DNA from: Corynebacterium marinum DSM 44953
GTDB lineage: Bacteria > Actinomycetota > Actinomycetes > Mycobacteriales > Mycobacteriaceae
Assembly (NCBI RefSeq): GCF_000835165.1
Contig: NZ_CP007790.1
Span: forward strand, 372,001 to 436,000
Direction of reading: 5' to 3'
Length of the DNA: 64,000 bases
Shown here: positions 29,300-38,476 of the stretch, piece by piece
How positions within the stretch are numbered: position 1 is the first letter of the stretch
Layout: each line of letters opens with the position of its first letter
Program-made: the position numbers and the translations under genes
Notes under the pieces: generated by a model
The model's input: only the letters and a program-made list of their open reading frames with translations
What the model was told of the DNA's origin: nothing
The model's database searches: none

Positions 29300-29310
29300 A
29301 ACCGGGAATT

Positions 29311-29339
29311 TTGGTTTTCCGCGCCTCCGCAGGTATCGT
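29311..29339 (+). promoter_or_regulatory. Candidate infA promoter
   Basis: TTGGTT (29311-29316) and TATCGT (29334-29339) are exactly 17 bases apart. Transcription would begin near 29346, just before two consecutive hairpins in the infA leader. Confidence 0.5.
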
Positions 29340-29347
29340 GGTCTTTT

Positions 29348-29399
29348 GGTGTATGCGCTCTAGCACATACACCTGCAGTAGACCTGTTTACCAGCAGGT
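29348..29399 (+). promoter_or_regulatory. Tandem hairpins in the infA leader
   Basis: GGTGTATG (29348-29355) pairs with CATACACC (29366-29373). ACCTGC (29371-29376) pairs with GCAGGT (29394-29399). The two stems share bases 29371-29373, so they are partly exclusive, as in switching leaders. A regulatory role is inference. Confidence 0.4.
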
Positions 29400-29433
29400 G
29401 CCGTAACCAGCCGGCACCAGGAATGTGGAGGAT

Positions 29434-29652
29434 ATGGCAAAGGAAGGCGCCATCGAGGTAGAAGGCCGGATTGTCGAGCCCCTGCCGAATGCAATGTTCC
29501 GTGTCGAGCTCGACAACGGACACAAGGTTCTCGCTCACATCAGTGGCAAGATGCGCCAGCACTACATCCGTATCCTCCCCGAGGATCGCGTCGTTGTGGA
29601 GCTGTCTCCGTACGACCTGACCCGCGGACGCATCGTCTACCGCTACAAGTAA
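29434..29652 (+). CDS. infA: Translation initiation factor IF-1
   Basis: Occupies the A site during initiation. The ATG at 29434 gives the usual 72 residues, [20 protein letters not shown] through [13 protein letters not shown] nine bases upstream would add MED and is less likely. rpmJ, often next in this cluster, is not found before rpsM. Confidence 0.97.
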   Translation: MAKEGAIEVEGRIVEPLPNAMFRVELDNGHKVLAHISGKMRQHYIRILPEDRVVVELSPYDLTRGRIVYRYK

Positions 29653-29853
29653 AGCAAACCGCCTCCTTACTCACCGGCCCTCGCCGCGGGGTTGCTCAAC
29701 GCCGCCCCTGCGAGTGCCACACTCACCTTCGGCCACGGTGGCTGAAGCCCCACGAATCATGGTCCATCGCCCGGTCATCGGTCCGGACAAAGCACCGTCT
29801 GGTGGGGATGAGTATGGAGAAAACCACCGTAACAACCCGAAAGGTACTGCCAC

Positions 29854-30222
29854 ATGGCACGTCTTGCTGGTGTTGACCTCCCGCGCAACAAGCGCATGGA
29901 GATCGCACTCACCTACATCTACGGCATCGGCCCCGCCCGTGCCGCCAAGCTTCTCGAAGAGACCGGCATCTCTCCCGATCTTCGTACCGACAACCTGTCC
30001 GATGACCAGGTTGCCGCTCTCCGCGACGTCATCGAAAACACCTGGAAGGTCGAGGGAGACCTCCGCCGCGAGGTGCAGGCTGATATCCGTCGCAAGATTG
30101 AAATCGGCTCCTACCAGGGTCTGCGCCACCGTCGTGGCATGCCCGTCCGTGGCCAGCGTACCAAGACCAACGCGCGTACGCGTAAGGGTCCGAAGAAGAC
30201 GATCGCCGGAAAGAAGAAGTAG
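29854..30222 (+). CDS. rpsM: 30S ribosomal protein S13
   Basis: 30S head protein contacting P-site tRNA and the 50S subunit. The product has 122 residues with [20 protein letters not shown] and [20 protein letters not shown]. It starts the rpsM-rpsK-rpsD series. Confidence 0.98.
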   Translation: MARLAGVDLPRNKRMEIALTYIYGIGPARAAKLLEETGISPDLRTDNLSDDQVAALRDVIENTWKVEGDLRREVQADIRRKIEIGSYQGLRHRRGMPVRGQRTKTNARTRKGPKKTIAGKKK

Positions 30223-30225
30223 AAC

Positions 30226-30630
30226 ATGCCCCCGAAGACTCGCTCTGGCGCACGCCGTACCGGCCGTCGCGTCGTAAAGAAGAATGTGGCTCAGGGCCAC
30301 GCCTACATCAAGTCCACCTTCAACAACACCATCGTGTCCATCACCGACACCCATGGTGCCGTCATCTCCTGGGCTTCCTCCGGGCACGTCGGGTTCAAGG
30401 GCTCCCGTAAGTCCACCCCGTTCGCCGCGCAGATGGCCGCCGAGAGCGCCGCCCGCAAGGCGATGGATCACGGTATGAAGAAGGTCGACGTTTTCGTCAA
30501 GGGCCCGGGTTCGGGCCGCGAAACCGCCATCCGTTCCCTCCAGGCCGCCGGCCTCGAGGTGTCCTCCATCTCGGACGTGACTCCCCAGCCGCACAACGGC
30601 TGCCGTCCGCCGAAGCGTCGCCGCGTTTAA
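30226..30630 (+). CDS. rpsK: 30S ribosomal protein S11
   Basis: Platform protein of the 30S subunit. The product has 134 residues with [40 protein letters not shown] and the C-terminal [11 protein letters not shown]. It starts three bases after rpsM. Confidence 0.98.
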   Translation: MPPKTRSGARRTGRRVVKKNVAQGHAYIKSTFNNTIVSITDTHGAVISWASSGHVGFKGSRKSTPFAAQMAAESAARKAMDHGMKKVDVFVKGPGSGRETAIRSLQAAGLEVSSISDVTPQPHNGCRPPKRRRV

Positions 30631-30651
30631 GAAAGGAAGAGGTAAGCAAAC

Positions 30652-31257
30652 ATGGCTCGTTATACCGGTCCTGTAACCCGTAAGTCCCGCCGCCTCCGCG
30701 TCGACCTCGTCGGCGGAGATATGGCGTTCGAGCGTCGCCCCTACCCCCCGGGGCAGGCTGGCCGCGCCCGCATCAAGGAGTCCGAGTACCTCCTGCAGCT
30801 GCAGGAGAAGCAGAAGGCTCGTTTCACCTACGGCGTGATGGAGAAGCAGTTCCGTCGCTACTACGCCGAGGCCAACCGTCGTCCGGGTAAGACCGGCGAC
30901 AACCTGGTCATCATGCTGGAGTCCCGCCTGGACAACGTCATCTACCGCGCAGGCCTCGCCCGCACGCGTCGTCAGTCCCGCCAGCTGGTCTCCCACGGCC
31001 ACTTCCTGGTCAACGGCAAGAGGGTCAACGTCCCCTCCTACCAGGTCTCCCAGTACGACATCATCGACGTCCGGGACAACTCCCGCTCGATGATCTGGTT
31101 CGAAGAGGCTCAGGACAGCCTCGTCGACGCGGTCGTTCCGGCCTGGCTGCAGGTCGTTCCGTCCACTCTGCGCATCCTCGTGCACCAGCTGCCCGAGCGC
31201 GCTCAGATCGACGTTCCGCTGCAGGAGCAGCTCATCGTCGAGTACTACTCGAAGTAA
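30652..31257 (+). CDS. rpsD: 30S ribosomal protein S4 (cysteine-free form)
   Basis: Primary assembly protein; S4 regulates the alpha operon in some bacteria. The 201 residues include the S4 RNA-binding segment RLDNVIYRAGLARTRRQSRQ. The N-terminal domain has no cysteines, so this is the zinc-independent type. An AGAGGTAAG ribosome site precedes it. An untranslated stretch of 106 bases separates it from rpoA. Confidence 0.97.
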   Translation: MARYTGPVTRKSRRLRVDLVGGDMAFERRPYPPGQAGRARIKESEYLLQLQEKQKARFTYGVMEKQFRRYYAEANRRPGKTGDNLVIMLESRLDNVIYRAGLARTRRQSRQLVSHGHFLVNGKRVNVPSYQVSQYDIIDVRDNSRSMIWFEEAQDSLVDAVVPAWLQVVPSTLRILVHQLPERAQIDVPLQEQLIVEYYSK

Positions 31258-31363
31258 TTCTTTCCGGGGGGTCGGCCATCCGGCCCACCGGGGAATCCTT
31301 CACCACTGCAATCCTCATTTTCTGAACGACGTCAAATAGCGGGCGTCGACAAAGGAGATCTTC

Positions 31364-32389
31364 ATGCTCATTTCCCAGCGCCCTGTGCTCACCGAGGAGT
31401 ACATCGATTCCGCTCGTTCGCGGTTCGTCATCGAGCCGCTCGAGCCGGGCTTCGGCTACACCCTCGGCAACTCGCTGCGCCGGACCCTGCTGTCGTCCAT
31501 CCCGGGCGCAGCCGTCACCTCCGTCAAGATCGACGGTGTGCTCCACGAGTTCACCACGATCAACGGTGTGAAGGAGGATGTCTCTGAGATCATCCTCAAC
31601 ATCAAGGGTCTGGTCCTGTCCTCCGACTCCGACGAGCCGGTGGTCATGTACCTGAGCAAGGAAGGCGCGGGAGAGGTCACCGCCGGCGACATTCAGCCGC
31701 CGGCCGGCGTCGAGATCCACAACCCGGATCTCGTCATCGCCAACCTCAACGAGCATGCACGTCTGGACATCGAGTTCATCGTCGAGCGTGGCCGCGGCTA
31801 CGTTCCGGCGGCCACCTCCGGCGCCGGCGGTGACATCGGCCGTATCCCGGTCGATCAGATCTACTCCCCGGTGCTCAAGGTCAGCTACAAGGTCGAGGCC
31901 ACCCGTGTCGAGCAGCGCACGGACTTCGACAAGCTGATCCTCGACGTCGAGACGAAGAACTCCATCACCGCCCGCGACGCAGTCGCGTCCGCCGGTAAGA
32001 CCCTCGTCGAGCTCTTCGGCCTCGCCCGTGAGCTCAACACCGCCGCAGAAGGCATTGAGATCGGACCCTCCCCGCAGGAGACCGAGTACATCGCCGCCTA
32101 CGGCATGCCGATCGAGGACCTGAACTTCTCCGTCCGTTCCTACAACTGCCTGAAGCGTCAGGAGATCCACACCGTCGGTGAGCTCGCAGAGTGCACCGAA
32201 TCGGATCTGCTGGACATCCGTAACTTCGGGCAGAAGTCGATCAACGAGGTGAAGATCAAGCTCGCCGGCCTGGGTCTGACCCTGAAGGACGCACCCGAGG
32301 ATTTCGACCCCTCCACTCTGGAGGGCTACGACGCCGAGACCGGCGACTTCATCGACAACGACGAAGACGCAGCCGAGGATTCCGAGTAG
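31364..32389 (+). CDS. rpoA: RNA polymerase alpha subunit
   Basis: Assembly platform of RNA polymerase. The 341-residue protein has the N-terminal dimerisation domain ([20 protein letters not shown]) and the C-terminal DNA-binding domain ([20 protein letters not shown]), followed by an acidic tail. AAAGGAG lies ahead of the ATG. It sits in the usual position between rpsD and rplQ. Confidence 0.98.
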   Translation: MLISQRPVLTEEYIDSARSRFVIEPLEPGFGYTLGNSLRRTLLSSIPGAAVTSVKIDGVLHEFTTINGVKEDVSEIILNIKGLVLSSDSDEPVVMYLSKEGAGEVTAGDIQPPAGVEIHNPDLVIANLNEHARLDIEFIVERGRGYVPAATSGAGGDIGRIPVDQIYSPVLKVSYKVEATRVEQRTDFDKLILDVETKNSITARDAVASAGKTLVELFGLARELNTAAEGIEIGPSPQETEYIAAYGMPIEDLNFSVRSYNCLKRQEIHTVGELAECTESDLLDIRNFGQKSINEVKIKLAGLGLTLKDAPEDFDPSTLEGYDAETGDFIDNDEDAAEDSE

Positions 32390-32464
32390 CACGCCCAGCC
32401 GGGCGCCCGACGCAGATGTCGGGAGCCCACGCGCTCACCACATACGTACCCGAGGAGTACCAAC

Positions 32465-33058
32465 ATGCCTACCCCTAAGAAGGGCACCCGTCTCGGCGGC
32501 TCCGCGAGCAACCAGAAGAAGATCCTCTCTAACCTGGCTGCCGCGCTGTTCGAGCACGGTGCGATCAAGACCACTGACGCCAAGGCCAAGACCCTGCGTC
32601 CCTACGTGGAGAAGCTGATCACCAAGGCCAAGGACGGCTCTGTCGCCGCCCGCCGCCAGGTGCTCGCCGATGTTCCGCAGAAGGACGTCGTGGCCTACCT
32701 CTTCAATGAGCTGGCCCCGAAGTTCGAGAACCGTGCAGGTGGCTACACCCGCATCATCAAGCTCGAGAACCGCGCCGGCGACAACGCCCCGATGTCCCAG
32801 ATCTCCCTCGTTCTCGAGGAGACCGTGAGCACCGAGGCCACCCGCGCCGCCCGCGCCGCCGCTTCCAAGCAGGCTGCCGAGGAGACCCCGGCCGAGGACA
32901 CCCAGTCCGAGACCGAGACCGAGAACGTCGAGGTCAACGCCGAGGACACCGCCGCTGACCCGGTGGAGCCCGCCGAGGGCGACGTCGCCGCTGAGGCGCC
33001 GGCCCAGGATGGCTCTGTCGCCGAGGCAGAGGCCGAGGCCAAGGCCGAGGAGAAGTAA
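32465..33058 (+). CDS. rplQ: 50S ribosomal protein L17 with long acidic tail
   Basis: The first 120 residues are a normal L17 ([40 protein letters not shown]). The remaining 75 or so residues are an Ala/Glu/Asp/Thr low-complexity tail that makes the protein 197 residues long, against about 120 in E. coli. Actinobacterial L17 proteins often carry such tails, but this one is long. A terminator follows. Confidence 0.96.
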   Translation: MPTPKKGTRLGGSASNQKKILSNLAAALFEHGAIKTTDAKAKTLRPYVEKLITKAKDGSVAARRQVLADVPQKDVVAYLFNELAPKFENRAGGYTRIIKLENRAGDNAPMSQISLVLEETVSTEATRAARAAASKQAAEETPAEDTQSETETENVEVNAEDTAADPVEPAEGDVAAEAPAQDGSVAEAEAEAKAEEK

Positions 33059-33090
33059 TTCCCCTCGCGGCCTTCCGCCGCACAACGATC

Positions 33091-33135
33091 ACCGCATCCG
33101 CCGCCCGCTCATCCAGGGGAGGAGGGTGCGGTTTT
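33091..33135 (+). terminator. Intrinsic terminator after rplQ
   Basis: ACCGCATCC (33091-33099) pairs with GGGTGCGGT (33124-33132), with one G-U wobble, and is followed by TTTT. It closes the infA-rplQ group. Confidence 0.7.
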
Positions 33136-33211
33136 CGCATGTCCAGAAACGGCGCCCCGGCTGGTCGTAGGATGGAGAGGGCAGCATCCGACCAGTCAGA
33201 AGGAAGCACTC

Positions 33212-33421
33212 ATGCTCCGTAACGTAGCCCCCCTCGACCGCGCCCTGCGCGGCGGCGCCGCTTTCGTCGCCGCCAACGTCGCCGCCAACCTGCCCGACTC
33301 GAAGAAACCCGTGAAGTTCGGCCTCCTGGCGCTGGCCGTCGTCCTCGGCGTGACCGCCGCCATCGGTTTCTGCCCCCTCTACCGGCTGCTCGGCATTAGC
33401 ACCCGCACCGCGGGGAACTGA
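33212..33421 (+). CDS. DUF2892 small membrane protein
   Basis: A 69-residue protein with an AGAAGGAAG ribosome site. The layout is that of DUF2892: an N-terminal [13 protein letters not shown] amphipathic part, a hydrophobic segment ([17 protein letters not shown]) and the closing [12 protein letters not shown] motif with one cysteine. The role is unknown. It lies between rplQ and truA and may have its own promoter after the terminator. Confidence 0.85.
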   Translation: MLRNVAPLDRALRGGAAFVAANVAANLPDSKKPVKFGLLALAVVLGVTAAIGFCPLYRLLGISTRTAGN

Positions 33422-33447
33422 CCTGGGGCCGGTATCCTGAACGGACC

Positions 33448-34308
33448 ATGGATACCGACCTGCTGCGCCTGCGCCTCGACCTCGCCTATGACGGCACGGA
33501 CTTCCACGGCTGGGCGCGACAGAAGCCGCAGGAGGGCGCCGCGCCGCTGCGCACCGTGCAGGAGGTCCTGGAGGATGCCCTGTCAATGGTCCTGCGTATC
33601 GATGCCGCCCTGGTCGTCGCCGGCCGCACCGACGCCGGCGTCCACGCGGCGGGGCAGGTGGCGCACCTCGACGTCCCGGCCGACCGGCTGCGGCAGCGGA
33701 CCATCGACGGCGACCCCATGCGCCTGGTCCGCCGTCTCGCGCGGTTGCTCCCCGACGACGTCCGCGTCCACTCGGTCACGCTCGCTCCGGCCGGATTCGA
33801 CGCGCGCTTCGCCGCGTTGCGGCGCCACTACGTCTACCGGCTGACCACCCATCCGCGCGGACCGCTGCCCACCCGGGCCCGGGACACGGCGCACTGGCCC
33901 AAGCCGGTGGATCTCCCCGCCATGCAGGCGGCCGCCGACGTGCTGGTCGGACTGCACGATTTCGCGGCCTTCTGTAAGGCTCGTCCCCACGCCACGACGA
34001 TCCGTGAGCTCCAGTCCTTCACCTTCCACGACGTGTCCACGCCCACGGAGCCGCAGCTGTACGAGGCGCGCGTGACAGCCGACGCCTTCTGCTGGAACAT
34101 GGTGCGCTCCCTGGTGGGGACGTGCCTGGCGGTGGGGGAGGGGCGTCGGGAAGCGGGGCTGCCCGCGCAGCTGCTCGGCGAGCACCAGCGCTCCCCGTTG
34201 ATCCCCTTGGCGCCGGCGAAGGGGCTGAGCCTGGTCGGTGTGGACTACCCGGCTGACGGGGAACTCGCCGCGCGCACGGGCGTGACCCGGGGTCGGCGGG
34301 TGCTCTAG
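33448..34308 (+). CDS. truA: tRNA pseudouridine synthase A
   Basis: Converts U38-U40 of tRNA anticodon arms to pseudouridine. The 286-residue protein carries GRTDAGVHA with D62 as the catalytic aspartate, plus the C-terminal [20 protein letters not shown] block. A -10-like TATCCT at 33433-33438 lies nine bases before the ATG, close to but not exactly leaderless spacing. Confidence 0.96.
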   Translation: MDTDLLRLRLDLAYDGTDFHGWARQKPQEGAAPLRTVQEVLEDALSMVLRIDAALVVAGRTDAGVHAAGQVAHLDVPADRLRQRTIDGDPMRLVRRLARLLPDDVRVHSVTLAPAGFDARFAALRRHYVYRLTTHPRGPLPTRARDTAHWPKPVDLPAMQAAADVLVGLHDFAAFCKARPHATTIRELQSFTFHDVSTPTEPQLYEARVTADAFCWNMVRSLVGTCLAVGEGRREAGLPAQLLGEHQRSPLIPLAPAKGLSLVGVDYPADGELAARTGVTRGRRVL

Positions 34309-34387
34309 CTGCCCGGGAGTTGTAGACTCAGGCTTTGTTTGCACGGCCGCGTGCCGTGGGTTGTCGGAAAGTTCGCCGGAAGGGCTG

Positions 34388-36697
34388 GTGTCTGGGGTGG
34401 AGTTGTTCCCGCTGGTGCTCGTCGCGGCGCTGGTGTTCACCGTGCCGGGAGCGCTCCTGGGATGGGTGTCGGGGCTGCGGCTGCCGTGGGCGGCCGCCGG
34501 ATCGGTGCCCGTGAGCTTCGGTGTCTTCGGCCTGGGGGCGTGGGTCCTCGGGCAGCTGGATATCCGCTACACGTGGGCCACGTTCATCGTCTTCTGGCTG
34601 CTGACGGTCCTGCTGGCCGCCCTGTGGCGGGGTGGTTTCCTGCTGGCCGGGCGGCGTCGGGCCCGGGCGGCGGAGGTTGCGCCGCCCGGGGATGAGCGCG
34701 GGCCGGATGAGCTGGACAACCCGCCGCCCAGGAATCGGCAGGGCGGCCTGCTCGACCCGGCGTGGCTGCTGCCGGCAGCCGGCGCCCTCACCGGCATGTG
34801 GCTGATCATCGACCGCGGCCTGAAGAGCTTCCGCGACGTCCCCAACGGGCTGGAGACGATCGTCCAGGGCTGGGACGTCCACTGGCATGCGTCGATGGTG
34901 CGCTGGTTCATGGACGAGGGCATCGCCGACCCCACCCGGCAGGGCGAGCTCCGCAACATCGAGACCGGCGCCGAGATGTATTACCCCTCGGCGTGGCACG
35001 TGGGTGCGGGCCTGGTCGGGGAGGCCGCGAACCTCAGCCCCGTCGCCGCCCTGAACCTCACCGGCATCGTGCTGCCGGGCATGCTGCTGCCGCTGTCCGT
35101 GGCGATGATCGCCTGGAAGATGGTCGGCCGGGGCGGCCTCACCGCCCAGCTGGCGGCCGGCTTCGGCGGCATCGCGGTGTTCGCCTCCCCGGTGCTCATG
35201 TGGATCGGCCACTACGTGGGGGCGTGGCCCTACCTGGCCGCGGTCTCCGCCGCCGGTGTCGTCGTCGCGCTGTTCATGCACGTGCCCTACCGGCCGGTCG
35301 CGGCCTTCGCCGCGATGACGGCTTTCCTCGGCCTGGTGCAGCTGCACCCCTCCGCGGTGACCATCGTCGTGCTGGTGCTGGCCCTGTGGTGGCTGCTGTA
35401 CCTGGTGTGGGCCCCCTCGCGCCGCGCGGAGACGATCCCCGGCAAGGTGCTCGTGCGGCTGCGGGATCTCGGCTGGCTGGCGCTGGCCGGCGGCGTGGGC
35501 GGGGTCATTCTGCTGCCCCAGCTGCTCAGCGGCACCAGCGCGGGCGAGGAGGTCTCCTCCTGGACGGCGTTCGAGGACGTCACCCGCGCGCAGTCGTGGG
35601 AGAAGGCCATCGAAATGCAGACCCGACACACCGACATGTTCGCCGACGTCAACCAGACGCCGCTGCTCTGGCTCGCCGGACTCGGCGCGGTGGCGCTCAT
35701 CGTCTGGCGCCGTAACCTGTGGGCCCCCATGTTCTGGTTCCTCAGCGTGGCGATGACTGCCAACGCCCTCATGCTCTTCGACCAGCCCTGGGGCGACTGG
35801 CTCAACATCGTCGGCAATCTGCACTACGCCACGCCGCACCGCCTGGTCATGCCGGTGGCGCTGTTCACCTTCGCCGCCGCGGGCGTCGGCCTGGCGGTGC
35901 TCATCCGCCTCATAAGCCTGGCCCCGGTCCGCATGAACACCACCTGGACCCGGGTGTCGGTGGCGGTGTCCGTCATCCTCGGCATCGGCGCCGGCTGGGG
36001 CACCGCCGTGTGGGCGACCCGCGACTCCGTCCTGGAGGGGGCAGAGTGGTCGATCAGCGCCCCCCTCAGCGACGACCGGATGGTCTCGCAGATCGACATC
36101 CGCGCCTTCGACTGGCTGGCGGAGCAGCCGGGCGCCTACGAGGGGAAGATCTTCGGGGAACCCGCCGACGGCCACGGCTGGATGTACGCCTACAACGGGC
36201 TGCCCTCGGTCGCGCGCCACTACCTGTGGCCCGACGTCGGACGCGGCTCCGCCACCGACCTGCTCTACTGGCACCCCAATCTCCTGGGTGTGGGCAACCA
36301 CGGGGATCCGGAACAGATCAACAGCGTGGACAAGGCCGCCGAGGCGCTGGACGTGCGGTATTTCTTCGTCTCCCCGTGGAGCTTCTGGGGTTTCCAGGAA
36401 CCGCGCTTCGAGATGATCGACGGGCTGTGGACCACCCCGGGCGTGACCCCCGTCTACCGCGAGGGCAACGTCGCCGTCTTCGCCGTGAACCAGGCGTTCA
36501 CCGACGAGGAGCTGGCGCAGATGCGTGCGCCCGGAAATTCCCCGGAGGAGCTGCCGCCCCTGCCTCTCGACGCCGCCGGCGACCCCGTATTCCCCCGCCC
36601 CACCAAACCGGAGCAGGGCGGGGAGGGCGCGCTGGAGACCCCCGGCAACCCCGCGCTCGATCCCGCTCCGGTTGAGATCCCCGCCACCCGGCCTTAA
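34388..36697 (+). CDS. Large polytopic membrane protein (DUF6541-like)
   Basis: About 769 residues. Many membrane helices fill the first two thirds, and a soluble C-terminal third of about 230 residues is presumably extracytoplasmic. I prefer GTG 34388 (MSGVELFPLVLVAALVFT), which has a GGAAGGG site; TTG 34361 would add nine residues. The topology resembles actinobacterial DUF6541 proteins and, loosely, GT-C glycosyltransferases, but I see no confirmed catalytic motif. It is a plausible envelope-polysaccharide or lipid-glycan protein. It lies between truA and the ESX-4 genes. Confidence 0.75.
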   Translation: MSGVELFPLVLVAALVFTVPGALLGWVSGLRLPWAAAGSVPVSFGVFGLGAWVLGQLDIRYTWATFIVFWLLTVLLAALWRGGFLLAGRRRARAAEVAPPGDERGPDELDNPPPRNRQGGLLDPAWLLPAAGALTGMWLIIDRGLKSFRDVPNGLETIVQGWDVHWHASMVRWFMDEGIADPTRQGELRNIETGAEMYYPSAWHVGAGLVGEAANLSPVAALNLTGIVLPGMLLPLSVAMIAWKMVGRGGLTAQLAAGFGGIAVFASPVLMWIGHYVGAWPYLAAVSAAGVVVALFMHVPYRPVAAFAAMTAFLGLVQLHPSAVTIVVLVLALWWLLYLVWAPSRRAETIPGKVLVRLRDLGWLALAGGVGGVILLPQLLSGTSAGEEVSSWTAFEDVTRAQSWEKAIEMQTRHTDMFADVNQTPLLWLAGLGAVALIVWRRNLWAPMFWFLSVAMTANALMLFDQPWGDWLNIVGNLHYATPHRLVMPVALFTFAAAGVGLAVLIRLISLAPVRMNTTWTRVSVAVSVILGIGAGWGTAVWATRDSVLEGAEWSISAPLSDDRMVSQIDIRAFDWLAEQPGAYEGKIFGEPADGHGWMYAYNGLPSVARHYLWPDVGRGSATDLLYWHPNLLGVGNHGDPEQINSVDKAAEALDVRYFFVSPWSFWGFQEPRFEMIDGLWTTPGVTPVYREGNVAVFAVNQAFTDEELAQMRAPGNSPEELPPLPLDAAGDPVFPRPTKPEQGGEGALETPGNPALDPAPVEIPATRP

Positions 36698-36753
36698 TCT
36701 GACAGCGGAATAACCGGCCCATCCAGGGCGACAGTCATCAAGGGGGAGATGGC

Positions 36754-37986
36754 GTGGGTTCTGCACTGCTGCCCACCACGCGGGCGCAGGTGACCGGGCA
36801 CCGGTTCCTGCGCCGCCGGGTGGAGCACGGACTGGTCTTCGGCGACATCCGGATGATCCACGATCCGTTGGCCGCGCGCCGCCGGGCCATGATGTTCGGT
36901 CTGGTGGCCACGGTCCTCGTCGCGGCCGGTGCGGGTCTGCTCGCCTGGTTGCGTCCGGCGGCCGACCCCGGGGAGGCTCCCATCCTCCAGACGGGCGGCG
37001 GGGCGTTGTTCGTGCGTGTCGACGACCGCGTCCACCCCGTGGCCAACCTCGCCTCCGCCCGCCTCATCGTCGGCGAACCCCTCGACCCGGCCCGCATCGG
37101 GGACGACCTGCTGGCCGCCACCGACCGTGGTGCGCCCCTGGGCATCCACCCCGCGCCGGCCGCGCTCGGGGGCGGGGACCGGGCGGAACTGAGCTGGTCC
37201 GCCTGCCACGGGGAGGGAACGGTCACCGTGGCCGTCGGCGACCTCGTCGCACCGCTCGGCGGCCACCGCGGGGTGCTGGCCACCGCAGGGGGAGCGGACT
37301 GGCTGCTGACCACCGAGGGGCGCCGGCAGCTCCCGCACCCGGAATCGCCCGAGGGGCGCATCGTGCGCCGGGCGCTCGGCGTCACCGAGAGCACACCCCG
37401 GTGGTCCCCGCCCGCGGAGGTGCTCAACGCCGCCGCGGAACGCGATCCTCTCACTCTTCCCGGGGTGCTGCCCGAGGAGATCCTCGACACCGGCACCAGC
37501 ACGTGGGCGCGCCTGCCCGCGGGGGTCGCTCCCCTCACCGCGGTGCAGGCGCAGGCGCTCGCGGACGCGGGTGTGGCGGTGCGCGCCGCACCCCGCGCGG
37601 AACTGGCCGGGCACCCCGACGCCCCCTACCACCTGCCCCTGCCGGCCCTGGCGCCGATGTGGATCGACCCGGCTGAGCAGACGGTGTGCGCCACCGGCGA
37701 CGGGCAGGTGACCACACTTCGGCCCGCGGAGCACCGCCCGATCGCGCTGTCGGGTGGGGGAGTGGCCGACCAGTTCCTCGGCGGGCTGCCCGCCGCGGTC
37801 GCGGTGGACACCGGGCACGGCCGCCACGTCATCGACGCCACCGGGCTGCGCCACCCCGTCCCGCACGCGGCGGGACTGGCCGCGCTGGGCCTGACGGACC
37901 CCGCCCCCGCCCCCTGGCCGGTCATCCGCCTGCTGCCGGAGGGAGCCGAACTCACGCCGGAGGCGGCGCTGCGGGCCGCCTACTGA
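36754..37986 (+). CDS. eccB: Type VII secretion protein EccB (ESX-4)
   Basis: Core membrane component of the ESX channel. It starts at GTG 36754 behind AAGGGGGAG and gives 410 residues. The EccB N-terminal signature TTRAQVTGHRFLRRRVEHGL is followed by a single membrane segment at residues 47-66 and a large periplasmic repeat domain containing one Cys pair. It is the first gene of the secretion locus. It is on the plus strand, with mycP and eccD opposed to it. At 410 residues it is shorter than typical EccB proteins. Confidence 0.93.
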   Translation: MGSALLPTTRAQVTGHRFLRRRVEHGLVFGDIRMIHDPLAARRRAMMFGLVATVLVAAGAGLLAWLRPAADPGEAPILQTGGGALFVRVDDRVHPVANLASARLIVGEPLDPARIGDDLLAATDRGAPLGIHPAPAALGGGDRAELSWSACHGEGTVTVAVGDLVAPLGGHRGVLATAGGADWLLTTEGRRQLPHPESPEGRIVRRALGVTESTPRWSPPAEVLNAAAERDPLTLPGVLPEEILDTGTSTWARLPAGVAPLTAVQAQALADAGVAVRAAPRAELAGHPDAPYHLPLPALAPMWIDPAEQTVCATGDGQVTTLRPAEHRPIALSGGGVADQFLGGLPAAVAVDTGHGRHVIDATGLRHPVPHAAGLAALGLTDPAPAPWPVIRLLPEGAELTPEAALRAAY

Positions 37987-38047
37987 TCAGCCCACAAGTG
38001 TGATCTTCGCTCCGGAACCAGAGAGGGGACTGGTTCGTTGTACATAT

Positions 38048-38476
38048 ATGGCTTCGATGCGACAGATGGTCTACCGCCGGGTGGACAGACTCGCGCAGAC
38101 CCACGTGAAGGCCAAGGGCGGCCGCTACGGCTACCTGGTGCGCCCGCTCACCCTCGTGCTCGGCTGGTCGGTGCTCATCCTCGGACTGATCACCATCCCC
38201 CTGCCCGGCCAGGGGTGGTTGACCACCTTCCTCGGCGTGGGCATCCTTTCCTTCGAGCAGAGGTGGGCCCGCCGGTTGCTCCGCGCCGGCGTCCACCAGT
38301 ACGACCGCTTCTACTTCTGGTTCAACCGGCAGTCCCAGCTCTTCCGCATCACGGTGGTAGCCATCCTCATCGCCGTCATCTGGGCGGTGTTCCTCTTCAT
38401 TATCTGGGGAACGTGGAAGATGGGCAGCCTGGACTTCCTCACGCCTTACGCCCAGGGCGTCGGACTGAGCCGCTGA
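38048..38476 (+). CDS. Small membrane protein of the TIGR02611/PGPGW type
   Basis: About 142 residues with two close membrane segments (LTLVLGWSVLILGLITIPLP, then GWLTTFLGVGILSF) and a third near residue 105-125. The PLPGQGW turn resembles the PGPGW family of actinobacterial membrane proteins. The start is uncertain: ATG 38048 or 38057, neither with a clear ribosome site. Its last 38 bases overlap the convergent mycP gene. Function is unknown. Confidence 0.78.
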   Translation: MASMRQMVYRRVDRLAQTHVKAKGGRYGYLVRPLTLVLGWSVLILGLITIPLPGQGWLTTFLGVGILSFEQRWARRLLRAGVHQYDRFYFWFNRQSQLFRITVVAILIAVIWAVFLFIIWGTWKMGSLDFLTPYAQGVGLSR

